A stretch of DNA of 64,000 nt from Streptomyces graminilatus. GTDB lineage: Bacteria; Actinomycetota; Actinomycetes; Streptomycetales; Streptomycetaceae. The notes beneath the pieces were generated by a model. That model was not told the DNA's origin. It saw nothing but the letters and a program-made list of their open reading frames with translations, and did not search any database. The DNA lies in NCBI RefSeq assembly GCF_001418565.1, contig NZ_LIQQ01000178.1:1-64000 (forward strand). Direction: 5' to 3'. A program made the position numbers and the translations under genes. Positions 29,757 to 39,329 of the stretch are shown here, in pieces; the stretch's first letter is position 1, and every line of letters starts with the position of its first letter.

Positions 29757-32700
29757 TCAGCCTTCCGTGCTCGCCGAGACCGACGCCTGCGCCGACTGCT
29801 CGGCAGCGGACGTCGTCTTCTTCGCCGCCGCCGACGTCTTCTTCGCCGTGACCTTCTTGGCGGCCGTCGTCGTCTTCTTGGCGGCCGTCTTCTTCACCGC
29901 CGCGGTCTTCTTCGCGGGGGCCTTCTTGGCCGTGGTCGCCTTCTTGGCGGCGGTCTTGCGTGCCGTCTTCTTGGCGGGAACCGCGTCCTCGGCCTCAGCC
30001 TCGGCCCCGGTCACCTCGGCAGGCGCCGAAGGCTCGGTGGCCGCCGGGACGACCACGACGGCCGCCTCCTCGGAGGAGGTGGGCGCGGTGGCCTTGCGCA
30101 CGGCACGTCGCCGCGGCCGGGCCGGAGCCGGGCTGTCGGCCGGCACCTCGGGGGCTTCGACCGGAGCCGGAGCCACGACCGGCTCGGTGACGACCGGCTC
30201 CGCGACCGTCTCGGTGACGACCGTCACCACGGTCTCGGCAGCGGCCTCGTCGGCGGCCTTGGGCGAACCGGCCGGAGCCGACGCCTTACGGGTGGCCCGC
30301 CGACGCGTACGCCCCTGGGGAGCCGCGTCGTCCAGCACCACGGCCGGAGCCTCGGCGACCGGCGCCTCGACGACCGGGTCCTCGACGGCCACGGGCTCGG
30401 CGTGCGCCACGACCTGCTCGACCGTGACCGGAGCAGCGACAGGAGCCGTGACCGGAGCCGTGTCCTCGACCACCGAGGATTCGGCGGCATCGGCGACGTC
30501 GGCGACGACGGGCTCGGCCGTACGGGCATCAGTACCGCGCCCGTGGGCCCCACGGGACTCCGCCCTGGGCGCCCCCGCCGGAGCCGAGGCCCGCCTGCTG
30601 GCGCGCCGCCTGGAACGGCCGCCGCGGCCGGCCGCGGCCTCCGCCTCGGCCGCGCTGTTGTACAGCTCCTCGTCGGGCTCGAAGACGGGCGCCGACAGCG
30701 CGACGGGCGCCGCGACCTCTGCGGCGACCTCGGCCTCGGTCTCCTCGACGACCTCGATCTCGGCGTCGTCGTCGGATCCGTCCAGGAGCACATCGTGCTC
30801 GTGGGTGTGGTCGAGTTCGTGCTCGGCACCGCCACGGCCGCGCCTCTTGCGCTTGCCGCCGCCCCCGCTGGAGGTCGGCTGCTCCATGTGCACGATGACA
30901 CCGCGGCCGTTGCAGTGGACGCAGGTCTCGGAGAACGACTCCAGCAGGCCCTGGCCGACCCGCTTCCGGGTCATCTGGACCAGGCCGAGCGAGGTGACCT
31001 CCGCCACCTGGTGCTTCGTACGGTCGCGGCCCAGGCACTCCAGCAGCCGCCGCAGCACGAGATCCCGGTTCGACTCCAGGACCATGTCGATGAAGTCGAT
31101 GACGACGATGCCGCCCAGGTCGCGCAGCCGGAGCTGGCGCACGATCTCCTCGGCCGCCTCCAGGTTGTTCCTGGTGACCGTCTCCTCCAGGTTGCCGCCC
31201 TGGCCGGTGAACTTGCCGGTGTTGACGTCGACGACGATCATCGCCTCGGTCTTGTCGATCACCAGCGAGCCGCCGCTGGGCAGCCACACCTTGCGGTCGA
31301 GCGCCTTGGCGAGCTGCTCGTCGATGCGGTACGTCGCGAAGACGTCCACCTCGGAGGTCCACTTCGACAGCCGGTCGGTCAGGTCCGGGGCCACGTGGGC
31401 CACGTAACCGTGGATGGTCTGCCAGGCCTCGTCACCGCTGACGATGACCTTGGTGAAGTCCTCGTTGAAGATGTCGCGCACGACGCGGACGGTCATGTCC
31501 GGCTCGCCGTACAGCAGAGTCGGCGCGTTCGAGCTGCCGCCGCTCTTCGACTTCTTCTGGATGTCCTCCCACTGCGCCTGGAGCCGCTCGACGTCACGGC
31601 GCAGCTCGTCCTCGCTCGCGCCCTCGGCGGCGGTGCGCACGATGACGCCCGCGTCCTCGGGGACGATCTTCTTGAGGATGGTCTTCAGACGCGCGCGCTC
31701 GGTGTCGGGCAGCTTGCGGCTGATGCCGGTCATCGACCCCTCGGGGACGTAGACCAGATAGCGGCCCGGGAGCGACACCTGACTGGTCAGGCGCGCGCCC
31801 TTGTGGCCGATCGGGTCCTTCGTGACCTGCACGAGCACCGGCTGGCCGGACTTCAGCGCGCTCTCGATGCGCCGCGGCCCGTGGGCCATCCCCAGCGCCT
31901 CGAAGTTGACCTCACCGGCGTACAGGACGGCGTTGCGCCCCTTGCCGATGTCGATGAACGCGGCCTCCATGGAGGGCAGCACGTTCTGCACCTTGCCCAG
32001 GTACACGTTGCCCACGTACGAGGTCGACTGCTCCTTGTTGACGTAGTGCTCGACGAGCACGTTGTCCTCAAGGACGCCGATCTGCGTGCGGTCGCCGTAC
32101 TGGCGTACGACCATCACACGTTCGACGGCCTCACGGCGGGCCAGGAACTCGGCCTCGGTGATGATCGGAACGCGTCGGCGGCCCTGCTCACGGCCTTCGC
32201 GGCGGCGCTGCTTCTTGGCTTCCAGCCGCGTCGAGCCCTTGATGGACTGGACCTCGTCGCTCGGGTGCTCCTCGCGCTTGGCGCGCGGCTCGCGGACCTT
32301 GACGATGGTGCGCTCGGGGTCGCCGTCGGCGAGCACGGGCTCGCTCTCGCCGGACGAGTCACCGGCGCGACGCCTGCGGCGGCGACGGCGGCGGCTGCTG
32401 GCGGAACCGGACCCGCCCTGCTCGTCGCGCTCGTCCTCCTCGGCGTCCTCGTCCGCCTGGTCGGCGGTGTCGGCGGCGTCCTCGTCGGCACGCGCGGTCT
32501 GCTCGCCCGCGTAGTCGTCGTCACCGGAGTCCGTGTCGGAGTCGGCGGACTCGCCCCGGCGCCTGCGACGGCCGCCGCGGCGACGGCGACGGCGCGAACC
32601 GGGGCCCTCTTCCTCACCGTCGTCGTCGGTGTCGGCCTCAGCGGCGGACTCGTAGGCGTCGTCGACACCGTCCGTGTCGTCCGGCTCCTCGGTCACGACG

Positions 32701-33677
32701 GGTGCGACGGGCGCGGCGGCCACGGGCTCCTCGTCGCCGCCCCGGCGACGGCGGCGACGGCGCGGCGCCTGCTCCTCTACGACGGTCTCGGCGACCGGAG
32801 CGGCCTCGACGGCCTCTTCCTCGGCCTCCAGCTCGTCAACGTCGTCGGCCGCCTCCGCGGCGGCGGCAGCGGCGGCGGCCCGCTCGGCCGTCTGGAACAT
32901 CGGCTCGGTGAAGACGGGCGCCTGGAACACGGCTACCGCGGGACGCGCGGGACGCCGCCCGCCCTCGTTCTCACCGTTCGTGACGGCGGGCGCGGGCGCG
33001 GAGAACCCGACAGCGGCCTTACGGGTGACCCGGCGACGACCGCGACGCGGCGCGGCGTCGTCGGTTGCCTCAGGCTCGGTCTCGGGCTCGGCCGCCACCT
33101 CGGCGACAGGCGCGGGTGCCTCTTCCACGGGAGCTGCCACGGGGGCGGGAGCCTCCGGAGCGGCGGCGGTCTCGGTCCCGGCGGCGGGCGCGGAGACCCG
33201 GCGGGTGGCCCGACGGCGGGTACGCGGAGCGGGCGCGGCCTCCTCCGCGACAGCGGGGGCCTCGACGGCGGGGGCCGCCTGGACGGCCACGCTCTCCTCG
33301 TCGCCCTGCTCGCCGCTCTCCTCGGCAGTCGGGGCGGATACGGCGGCAGCGGCGGGCGAACCGGCGGGCGCGGACGCGCGCCGGGTGGCCCGACGGCGGG
33401 TACGGGGAGCTGGCGCGGCGGCCTCTTCCTCGGCGTTCCCGGTCTGCTGGTCGGTTTGCTGGTCGGTCTGCACGGCCGTGTCAGCGGTGCTCGCCTCGGC
33501 GGCCGGTATGGCCGGTGCCGTGGTCTCGGCCACGGCGGTGGCTCCGGCCCCGGCGACGGGCGGTCCCGCGGGGCGGGACGCCGCGCGGCGCCGACGGCGC
33601 GGCGGCAGGGTGTCGCTGGGGGTGTCGTGTGCGGAACCCTCGGCGGGCTCCGAAGTGGTCTCGGTCTGTTCGAGCAT
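29757..33677 (-). CDS. rne: Ribonuclease E/G with long disordered flanks
   Basis: 1306 residues from ATG 33677 (MLEQTETTSE), preceded by a GGAGA site. The catalytic core lies centrally (~residues 555-985): S1 domain (VYLGKVQNVLPSMEAAFIDI), RNase H-like part (VDVNTGKFTGQGGNLEETV, DFIDM with catalytic Asp) and the zinc link CVHCNGRG. Placing the core centrally between disordered arms is the actinobacterial arrangement. The arms are Glu/Ala-rich with basic RRRATRR-type repeats, three on each side, and the C-terminus is a Lys-Ala-Pro histone-H1-like tail. It processes and degrades mRNA and rRNA; the arms probably bind RNA and partners such as PNPase. Confidence 0.95.
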   Translation of the reverse strand: MLEQTETTSEPAEGSAHDTPSDTLPPRRRRRAASRPAGPPVAGAGATAVAETTAPAIPAAEASTADTAVQTDQQTDQQTGNAEEEAAAPAPRTRRRATRRASAPAGSPAAAAVSAPTAEESGEQGDEESVAVQAAPAVEAPAVAEEAAPAPRTRRRATRRVSAPAAGTETAAAPEAPAPVAAPVEEAPAPVAEVAAEPETEPEATDDAAPRRGRRRVTRKAAVGFSAPAPAVTNGENEGGRRPARPAVAVFQAPVFTEPMFQTAERAAAAAAAAEAADDVDELEAEEEAVEAAPVAETVVEEQAPRRRRRRRGGDEEPVAAAPVAPVVTEEPDDTDGVDDAYESAAEADTDDDGEEEGPGSRRRRRRGGRRRRRGESADSDTDSGDDDYAGEQTARADEDAADTADQADEDAEEDERDEQGGSGSASSRRRRRRRRRAGDSSGESEPVLADGDPERTIVKVREPRAKREEHPSDEVQSIKGSTRLEAKKQRRREGREQGRRRVPIITEAEFLARREAVERVMVVRQYGDRTQIGVLEDNVLVEHYVNKEQSTSYVGNVYLGKVQNVLPSMEAAFIDIGKGRNAVLYAGEVNFEALGMAHGPRRIESALKSGQPVLVQVTKDPIGHKGARLTSQVSLPGRYLVYVPEGSMTGISRKLPDTERARLKTILKKIVPEDAGVIVRTAAEGASEDELRRDVERLQAQWEDIQKKSKSGGSSNAPTLLYGEPDMTVRVVRDIFNEDFTKVIVSGDEAWQTIHGYVAHVAPDLTDRLSKWTSEVDVFATYRIDEQLAKALDRKVWLPSGGSLVIDKTEAMIVVDVNTGKFTGQGGNLEETVTRNNLEAAEEIVRQLRLRDLGGIVVIDFIDMVLESNRDLVLRRLLECLGRDRTKHQVAEVTSLGLVQMTRKRVGQGLLESFSETCVHCNGRGVIVHMEQPTSSGGGGKRKRRGRGGAEHELDHTHEHDVLLDGSDDDAEIEVVEETEAEVAAEVAAPVALSAPVFEPDEELYNSAAEAEAAAGRGGRSRRRASRRASAPAGAPRAESRGAHGRGTDARTAEPVVADVADAAESSVVEDTAPVTAPVAAPVTVEQVVAHAEPVAVEDPVVEAPVAEAPAVVLDDAAPQGRTRRRATRKASAPAGSPKAADEAAAETVVTVVTETVAEPVVTEPVVAPAPVEAPEVPADSPAPARPRRRAVRKATAPTSSEEAAVVVVPAATEPSAPAEVTGAEAEAEDAVPAKKTARKTAAKKATTAKKAPAKKTAAVKKTAAKKTTTAAKKVTAKKTSAAAKKTTSAAEQSAQASVSASTEG

Positions 33678-33942
33678 GCGGGCGGTTCTCCCGTCAGGCT
33701 CCCGGGCGCCGCGCACCTGGTCCGGCTTGGGTGCCGGTGACGTCCGCGGCTCGCGCAGTGCGCGGTGCCGCCGTCCGGGGCGCGGGCGCCGCACGGGAGC
33801 TCTCTGTGTCCTGTCTCGCCGGTTCCGTACGCCATGTTGCGTACGGCCTGGCGAAAGTCTTGTGGTAGGTGCGCTGCCCGACCCAGGTGGCTCCCGAGTC
33901 CGAGGGCGGCGCTACGACGTTCGTCCCTTCGCGGGACCTTCC

Positions 33943-34770
33943 TTACGCCGGCGCCTGCGACGCGGCGGCAAGCGGCGTGGCCTTGGAGAGGGCCACCGCT
34001 GCCTCGCGGTCGGGCGCGAGCGGGTCGGTCACCGTGCCGGTCTCTTCATCGAACAGCCCCTGCGCCAGCCTGGTCACCCCTGCGGGGACCGGCGGCGCCA
34101 GGTCGGCCACGGCGCGAAGACCGGACAGGACGTCGTCGGGTCGAACGGCAGGCGTCACGTGCCGAACAACCAGCCGCAGTATCGCACAGGGCCGGCCGGT
34201 AGGCCTATCAGCCGCTGGACTGTGCGTCTCGCCATTTGTCCCGACGCCTGTTTCCTGTGCCTCTGTTTCCTGTGCTGCCTCGACCGTCTCCATGCCCGCG
34301 ACCGCGGCCCGGGCATCGAAGGTCCTCATGCCGTTCTTGGCGAGGCGCTGGACCTCGACGGTCTCGGCGGCGTTGAAGGCGTCGACGGCGCGGCGCGCGT
34401 CCTCGGGCGCCACACCCTCCAGTCGCAGCTCCCATACGGAAGCCGTCAGCCGGTCGGCGAGCCCGGAGGTCCGGGCCTCGACCGCGTCGACGATGTCGAG
34501 CCCGGCGGGCAACGACTCGTCGAGCAGCTCACGCAGTTTCTCGGGATCGCGCGCTTCGGTGAGCGCGATCTCCAGGTACTCCGCCTCACTGCCCGTGCCG
34601 GTGGCTGCGGCATTGGCGTACGACACCTTCGGATGCGGTGTGAACCCCGCCGAGTAGGCCATCGGCACCTCGGCGCGGCGCAGCGCACGCTCGAAAGCGC
34701 GCTGGAAGTCACGGTGGCTGGTGAACCGGAGGCGGCCACGCTTGGTGTAGCGCAGTCGGATGCGCTGCAC
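33943..34770 (-). CDS. TIGR03936 family radical-SAM-linked protein (DUF2344)
   Basis: 275 residues from ATG 34770. It starts RIRLRYTKRGRLRFTSHRDF and continues FERALRRAEVPMAYSAGFTPHPKVSYA, the family signature. There are no Cys clusters; it is a companion of the TIGR03960 radical SAM protein and in most actinobacteria lies next to it or is fused to it. Here the partner gene is 21.4 kb away at 56191 because accessory DNA has inserted. Both are thought to act in tRNA or ribosome-related modification, not proven. Confidence 0.9.
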   Translation of the reverse strand: MQRIRLRYTKRGRLRFTSHRDFQRAFERALRRAEVPMAYSAGFTPHPKVSYANAAATGTGSEAEYLEIALTEARDPEKLRELLDESLPAGLDIVDAVEARTSGLADRLTASVWELRLEGVAPEDARRAVDAFNAAETVEVQRLAKNGMRTFDARAAVAGMETVEAAQETEAQETGVGTNGETHSPAADRPTGRPCAILRLVVRHVTPAVRPDDVLSGLRAVADLAPPVPAGVTRLAQGLFDEETGTVTDPLAPDREAAVALSKATPLAAASQAPA

Positions 34771-34817
34771 CGCGGGTGCGGGCGGCGGGCCTTCGGGCTG
34801 TCGCTTGCCCAGTGGAG

Positions 34818-35966
34818 TCAGTCCTTCGTGAGTGCGGTCGTACTGCTACCAAGAGTACGTCCGTCGACGCCTCCTGGTTCCCGCCGGGGCGCCGGGACCG
34901 CCTGTGGACGCTCCCGTCCCGACGCCCCGAGGAAGATCCGGCGGATGTCGGCGCGCGCCTGCCGAGCCGTGTCGCGGGCCGTGGCCAGTGCCTGCCGGGT
35001 GATCCGTCCCACACCGCGCGCGGCCTCGGCGGCGGGCCGCAGCACGGCGTCCCGTACGAAGTGCCCGACGGGTGTCAGCACGGTCTGGTACACCCAGCGC
35101 GAGGGCTCCACGAGGATCAGCCGAAGGAGGGTCCCCAGGAACCGTCCGACGGCGAGCGAGATGTGCCCGGCGATACGCCAGGCATGCCCGAGCGCGGCTC
35201 CGACCTCGCGCCCGACGACGACAAGGGCGCGTCCCACGGGCGTCAGAACCCAGCGCCACAGCGCGAGCGCGGGCATCATGACGAGCAGGCAAAGCACCCA
35301 GTCGAGCGCGAACCCGATCCCGGTGCCAGCCTTGGCGACAAGCCACGCGACCCCCTGAGCACACAGAGCGAGCGCCCGCCCGACAGGCGTCAGAACCCAC
35401 ACGTACAACCACTGCGCGGGTACGACGACCAGGTACCGGACGAGCCACACGGCAACCTCGTACACCCCGAGCCCGACGGCCGCGACCCCCTTCCCGAGCC
35501 CCCTGAGCACCCACAGCGCCCCGTACCCCACAGGCGTCAGCACGCGCGCGTACAGCCACCCGAGCCCACTGCCGACCGCCCGGAACACCCAGGCGATCCC
35601 GTGCCCGAGAGGCACCAGCACTTGACGGCCGGCCCAAACCAGCGGAACCACGACGAGCACGTTCCCGAGCCATCCGAGCGCCTTGCCGAGGGGCACGACG
35701 ACGTATCGCCACAGCCCGACGGACGACCGGACGAGGACAGCGCCCACGACCCACGCGAGCGCCCGCCCGAGCGCCCACCCAAGTGGCCGCAGCACCGCGT
35801 CCGTCAGGAGGCGCCAGCCGGCGACCAGGCCGTCCCACGCCAGCCGCACCGGCACGACCAGCACAAGCACCGCGATTCGGACGGGGATGCGAATCGCGAC
35901 AACGAGACACCCTTCGGCCTGCCGCTCGGGCTGCCGTGCCTCGGCGGCCGGTTTCTCCAGATCCAT
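34818..35966 (-). CDS. Hydrophobic protein built of VLTPVG repeats
   Basis: 382 residues from ATG 35966 (MDLEKPAAEARQ). After a short start, the protein consists of about seven repeats of 35-45 residues, each with an amphipathic or membrane helix and a turn of the type VLTPVG or VVPLG (DAVLRPLGWAL, RYVVVPLGKAL, RQVLVPLGHGI, ARVLTPVGYGA, VWVLTPVGRAL, RWVLTPVGRAL, YQTVLTPVGHF). A basic C-terminus (ARQARADIRR) and Pro-rich tail follow. The longer frame that runs up to 37064 is not one gene: its first half is the pseudogene upstream. No known family recognised; membrane location is inferred from hydrophobicity. Confidence 0.7.
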   Translation of the reverse strand: MDLEKPAAEARQPERQAEGCLVVAIRIPVRIAVLVLVVPVRLAWDGLVAGWRLLTDAVLRPLGWALGRALAWVVGAVLVRSSVGLWRYVVVPLGKALGWLGNVLVVVPLVWAGRQVLVPLGHGIAWVFRAVGSGLGWLYARVLTPVGYGALWVLRGLGKGVAAVGLGVYEVAVWLVRYLVVVPAQWLYVWVLTPVGRALALCAQGVAWLVAKAGTGIGFALDWVLCLLVMMPALALWRWVLTPVGRALVVVGREVGAALGHAWRIAGHISLAVGRFLGTLLRLILVEPSRWVYQTVLTPVGHFVRDAVLRPAAEAARGVGRITRQALATARDTARQARADIRRIFLGASGRERPQAVPAPRREPGGVDGRTLGSSTTALTKD

Positions 35967-36082
35967 ACCGAGGTAGACGCACCAAACCCCTGTCCGGATG
36001 CGGCGTATCCGAAAAGTGATCAGAACGAGGGACAAGGTCCGTAAACCTACGACTTCACGGACCCTTCCACTCTTCTGCTCTT

Positions 36083-37233
36083 CTACGCCTGGTTCACGCC
36101 CGTCGCGGTGGTCCGCTCCCGTCCGTGGCGGCCGTCGGCCGGACCGGGCACCGCGGCAACGGTCTGACCGACCGCGAACTCCCGGTTGAGCACGGTCTGG
36201 CGGCGGATCGGCTCGGGCAGGTCCGGCATGGCCAGCAGCGTGTCGCACGCCTCGACCGAGGCGGCGTAGTCGCCCACCCAGTAGACGGTGATGGAGTACT
36301 CGAAGAGCAGACCCCAGCAGTACACCCATGCCTTGGTGAACAGCAGGTCGTCCGGTTCCGGGGCACCGACGACATCGCCGAGGAGGGCGTGCGCGGTGCG
36401 GTAGCGGCCCGCACGCGCAGGCGGGAGCCAGTTCGTAGCACGCTTCGAGGCGCGTGGGCCGGGTGTCCCACGCGCGGGAGAACGCGTCCATGGCGCCCGG
36501 CCAGTCGTCGGCCCGCTCCGCCCTGAGGAGGCCGGACTCCAGCAGCGAGCAGTAGACCTCCTCCGGCCAGCCGCCCATCGCCGCCCGCCGCTCGTACAGG
36601 TCGATCGCCTCCTGTACGTGCCCCAGGTCGCGTTCGGTGTTGGCGAGGTAGAAGACGGTGCGTGTGTTGGCGGGGTCGCGTTCGAGTTCACCGCGCAGAA
36701 GACGGGCGTCGCGTTCGAACTTGTCGGTCCGGCAGCCGCCGTCGGCGTGGTCCTCGATGACAAGGGCGTCCAGGTTCTCCTGGACGTCGGGCCCGTCCGA
36801 CTCGTCCGCGCACGGGTACTCGTGGGTGCCCCCTTCGTAGCGCCACGCGCGGTCGCCCCGCATGAGGTGCTTGAAGCGGTGCTGGGTGCCGGGGGTGTCG
36901 TACCGCAGCATGTAGGACGTCGCCGTCAGCTGGGGCAGCGGGGTCCTGGCGCATGACGTGGTCGGCGTCGAGGGTGAGGAGGTAGTCGGCCTTGCCACGG
37001 GCCCGCTGGATGTTGGCGGTCCGGTTGTGCCCGAAGTCGACCCACGGCTCCTCGTGCAGTTCACCCGGGATGCCGTCGAGCGTCTTGCGGATCAGCTCCT
37101 GCGTACCGTCCGTGGAGCCGGTGTCGCTGATGACCCAGTGGTCGATGAGGTGCCGTACGGAGCTGAGGCACCGTTCGATCACCTGCGCTTCGTTCTTGAC
37201 GATCATGCAGAGGCAGAGGGTCTGCTTTTTCAC
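36083..37233 (-). pseudogene. Family 2 glycosyltransferase with TPR-like region, frameshifted
   Basis: Homologous-looking protein sequence is spread over three frames. Frame 1 (from GTG 37233, [20 protein letters not shown]) has the GT2 start including [12 protein letters not shown] and runs to about 36950. Frame 2 (LTATSYMLRYDTPG through ERDLGHVQEAIDLYERR) runs to about 36440. After a few residues in another frame (SRLRVR), the last part (GRYRTAHALLGDV to the stop) is in frame 3. At least three single-base indels are needed to restore one product. Intact relatives transfer sugars and carry TPR-like repeats. Sequencing error at G/C runs cannot be excluded, but three indels in 1.1 kb favour a true pseudogene. 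Confidence 0.75.
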
Positions 37234-37471
37234 GGCGCCAATGCGGCATGCGCCGGATACGTCCGTATTCGTACACGCGGGAAGCGTGGCACACAGGCAA
37301 CCCATCCGAATGTACCGATTAATCCTATGCGTTGATAAACGCACGACTTGCCGCCCGAATTGCGGCTCCGCGCATCGCACTCGGGTAAAGCTCCCCCTCG
37401 GGTCCGGGACAGCCCGAACAGTCGAGGCAGGTCAAGGCAATTCAAGGCACGTCGACGCAAGGAGCACACCG

Positions 37472-38353
37472 ATGAGTCCTGAGTACAGGACGCGTTCGCT
37501 TCTCGGGCCGCTGGCCCGGGACAGGTTCAAGAAGGCCGGACTGGTGGCCTCACTCGCGCTGGTCCTGGCCGCGAGCGTGGCCGGCCCGGCGACGGCCGCC
37601 GCGCGCGCCATGGGCGACCACACCACCCAGGCGAGCCACTACAACGGCGGCGGCAAGGACAAGTGCAAGAAGGACAAGGGCAAGGGTCCGAAGGCCCGCG
37701 CCGCCTCGACCGCCCTGGGCGGCAAGGACAAGTGCCAGGGCCCGACGGGTCCGACCGGGCCCAAGGGCGCCACCGGCGCGACGGGCGCGACAGGTGCGAC
37801 GGGCGCGACGGGCGCGACGGGTCCGACCGGCCCCCAGGGCCGACCGGGCGTGACAGGTCCCATCGGCCCCCAGGGCAACACTGGCCCTCAGGGCAACACC
37901 GGTCCCCAAGGCACGACCGGCCCCCAAGGCAACACCGGTCCCCAGGGCAACACCGGCCCTCAGGGCGCGACCGGAACTATCGCACCCTGTTCCGACATCG
38001 ACGCACAGCAGAGCCAGGGAGCCTACGAGCTGCGCGCCGCGTTGACCAACGGAAAGTACTACGCGGGCATCCGTGACCTCCGCGGGAGCACCCCTGCTCC
38101 CCCGTTCCTCTGGACCGACCTCAGCGGCAGGACCAACTACCCCGACAGCGCCGCGACAGGCTTCGCCTGCGGTGCGTCCGTCAATGAGCAGCAGACGAGT
38201 GAGCGCATCAAGTTCAACCTCATCACGACCATCGGAACGGTCTACGAGATTCGCTGCGACCAGGTACTGAGCACCGACCCAGCAACCCTGAGCTGCGACG
38301 CCGCATGGACGCAGCTTCTGAACACGCCGACCGCGGGCGCTATCAACAGCTAG
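37472..38353 (+). CDS. Secreted collagen-like repeat protein
   Basis: 293 residues from ATG 37472 with an AAGGAG site. A Sec signal (hydrophobic run [16 protein letters not shown], then ATAAARA) is followed by a Lys/Cys-rich linker ([10 protein letters not shown]) and about 26 uninterrupted Gly-X-Y triplets (GPT, GAT, GPQ, GNT types), near residues 90-168. A C-terminal domain of ~120 residues with four Cys follows (APCSDID, FACGASV, EIRCDQ, LSCDAAW). Such proteins form triple helices at the cell surface. It is the only plus-strand gene here and borders the integration site. A strong terminator follows. Role unknown. Confidence 0.85.
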   Translation: MSPEYRTRSLLGPLARDRFKKAGLVASLALVLAASVAGPATAAARAMGDHTTQASHYNGGGKDKCKKDKGKGPKARAASTALGGKDKCQGPTGPTGPKGATGATGATGATGATGATGPTGPQGRPGVTGPIGPQGNTGPQGNTGPQGTTGPQGNTGPQGNTGPQGATGTIAPCSDIDAQQSQGAYELRAALTNGKYYAGIRDLRGSTPAPPFLWTDLSGRTNYPDSAATGFACGASVNEQQTSERIKFNLITTIGTVYEIRCDQVLSTDPATLSCDAAWTQLLNTPTAGAINS

Positions 38354-38369
38354 CCCCGGGCAACGCGGA

Positions 38370-38414
38370 AAGGGGTGTCCGACAGGTCAACGACCGACCA
38401 GTCGGACACCCCTT
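38370..38414 (+). terminator. Terminator of the collagen-like gene
   Basis: Perfect 14-bp arms AAGGGGTGTCCGAC/GTCGGACACCCCTT (38370-38383 and 38401-38414), 16 nt after the stop. Confidence 0.85.
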
Positions 38415-38446
38415 GCGACGCCCCACAAACGGGATGCCGCCGACAC

Positions 38447-38549
38447 TCAGTGGCTGTGCCCTCTCCCAGCAGGCTGCTTCACCGTCAACGGCAGCAACTG
38501 CTTGCCCGTGGAACCGATCTGGACACTGGATATCGGTGTCCACCTGAGG
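38447..38549 (-). repeat. Decayed copy of the 3' end of the radical SAM gene (old attachment-site remnant)
   Basis: Read on the minus strand it gives CPQVDTDIQ and then, after a small indel, GSTGKQLLPLTVKQ...GHSH and a stop. This is the C-terminus of the TIGR03960 gene at 56191 in broken form. The core segment is TCCACCTGAGG (38539-38549), against TCCATCTGCGG in the other two copies. Net length is 4 nt longer than the intact 99-bp copies. It is the oldest displaced end. Confidence 0.8.
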
Positions 38550-38597
38550 GCACAGCCGTACACCGGAAGCCCGTTCGGTCGCGTTGGTTGTTGCGGG

Positions 38598-39233
38598 TCA
38601 TGACGTAGTTGACGGTGAGTCTGGGGCGGTCGGCGGGGCAGGATTGGTCGTGGACGGTCCGGCGCGGACGACGGCCTGGTCTCCTCGTGGACCGAACAGG
38701 TGCAGGATCTCCACGGTGTTCGTGTCCGCGGGGCCGAACCAGTGGGGCTCGGTGGTGTCGAACTCGGCCACTTCGCCGGGCCGCAGCGTGAAGTCCTCCG
38801 GCCCGAGGATCAGGCGCAGCCGCCCGGCGAGGACGTAGAGCCATTCGTAGCCCTCGTGGGTGACCAGTTCCGGCGGGCGCGGTGCCAGTACCTGCTTGAA
38901 GACCTGGACCCGTCCCGGATACTGCGTCAGGGGTACGAGGACGCTGCCGCGTTCCTTGTGCACGGGCCGGAGGTGCACCCGGGGGTCGCCGCTGGCCGGT
39001 GCCGCCACCAGTTGGTCGAGTGCGATGTGGTGCGCTCGTGCCAGCGGGATGAGCAGGTCCAGAGTCGGGCGCCGCTTGCCCGACTCCACCCGGGACAGTG
39101 TGCTGACGGTGATCCCTGTGGTGGCCGCGAGTGCTTCGAGCGTGAGTCCCCGGTCCTGGCGCAGCCTGCGCAACCGGGGCCCGATGGCGTCGAGGATCTG
39201 CTCCAGCTCCGCGTCCTTGGACCCTGTGTTCAT
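38598..39233 (-). CDS. XRE-cupin transcriptional regulator
   Basis: 211 residues from ATG 39233 (MNTGSKDAE). An HTH lies near residues 20-75 (LRRLRQDRGLTLEALAATTGITVSTLSRVESGKR), and a cupin fold follows (HEGYEWLYVLAGRLRLILG, LRPGEVAEFDTTEPHWFG). Such proteins sense small molecules through the cupin. It is divergent from an MFS exporter with 96 bp between, and a 6-bp inverted repeat sits just upstream of its start, so local control of itself and of the exporter is likely. It lies in the short interval between the decayed and intact att copies. Confidence 0.9.
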   Translation of the reverse strand: MNTGSKDAELEQILDAIGPRLRRLRQDRGLTLEALAATTGITVSTLSRVESGKRRPTLDLLIPLARAHHIALDQLVAAPASGDPRVHLRPVHKERGSVLVPLTQYPGRVQVFKQVLAPRPPELVTHEGYEWLYVLAGRLRLILGPEDFTLRPGEVAEFDTTEPHWFGPADTNTVEILHLFGPRGDQAVVRAGPSTTNPAPPTAPDSPSTTS

Positions 39234-39241
39234 GGGCCCAG

Positions 39242-39260
39242 TTTTGCAGTGTTCGCAAAA
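39242..39260. promoter_or_regulatory. Candidate operator between the XRE-cupin gene and the MFS gene
   Basis: TTTTGC-N7-GCAAAA, a perfect 6-bp inverted repeat in the 96-bp divergent gap, 9 bp from the regulator start. Position and symmetry fit a binding site for the XRE-cupin protein. Confidence 0.5.
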
Positions 39261-39329
39261 TTGCTGGGCTGTGGCTGTCGTCCCCTCCGATCCTTGCCGG
39301 GCAGTGTTCCCGGACGTGAGAGGTGGACC

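Noticed and set aside
29718-33740. Plus-strand open frame of 1340 codons opposite the RNase E/G gene
   Set aside because: Antisense artefact of high GC codon use; product is Gly/Arg/Leu low complexity, while the minus strand encodes recognisable RNase E.
34818-37064. Single 748-codon minus-strand frame joining the VLTPVG protein to glycosyltransferase sequence
   Set aside because: The two halves belong to different genes; the join runs through the 3' end of the frameshifted glycosyltransferase in a wrong frame.
37800-37980. Possible CRISPR-like or tandem DNA repeat
   Set aside because: It is the Gly-X-Y coding repeat of the collagen-like gene; no spacers or palindromic repeats. I found no CRISPR array in the window.
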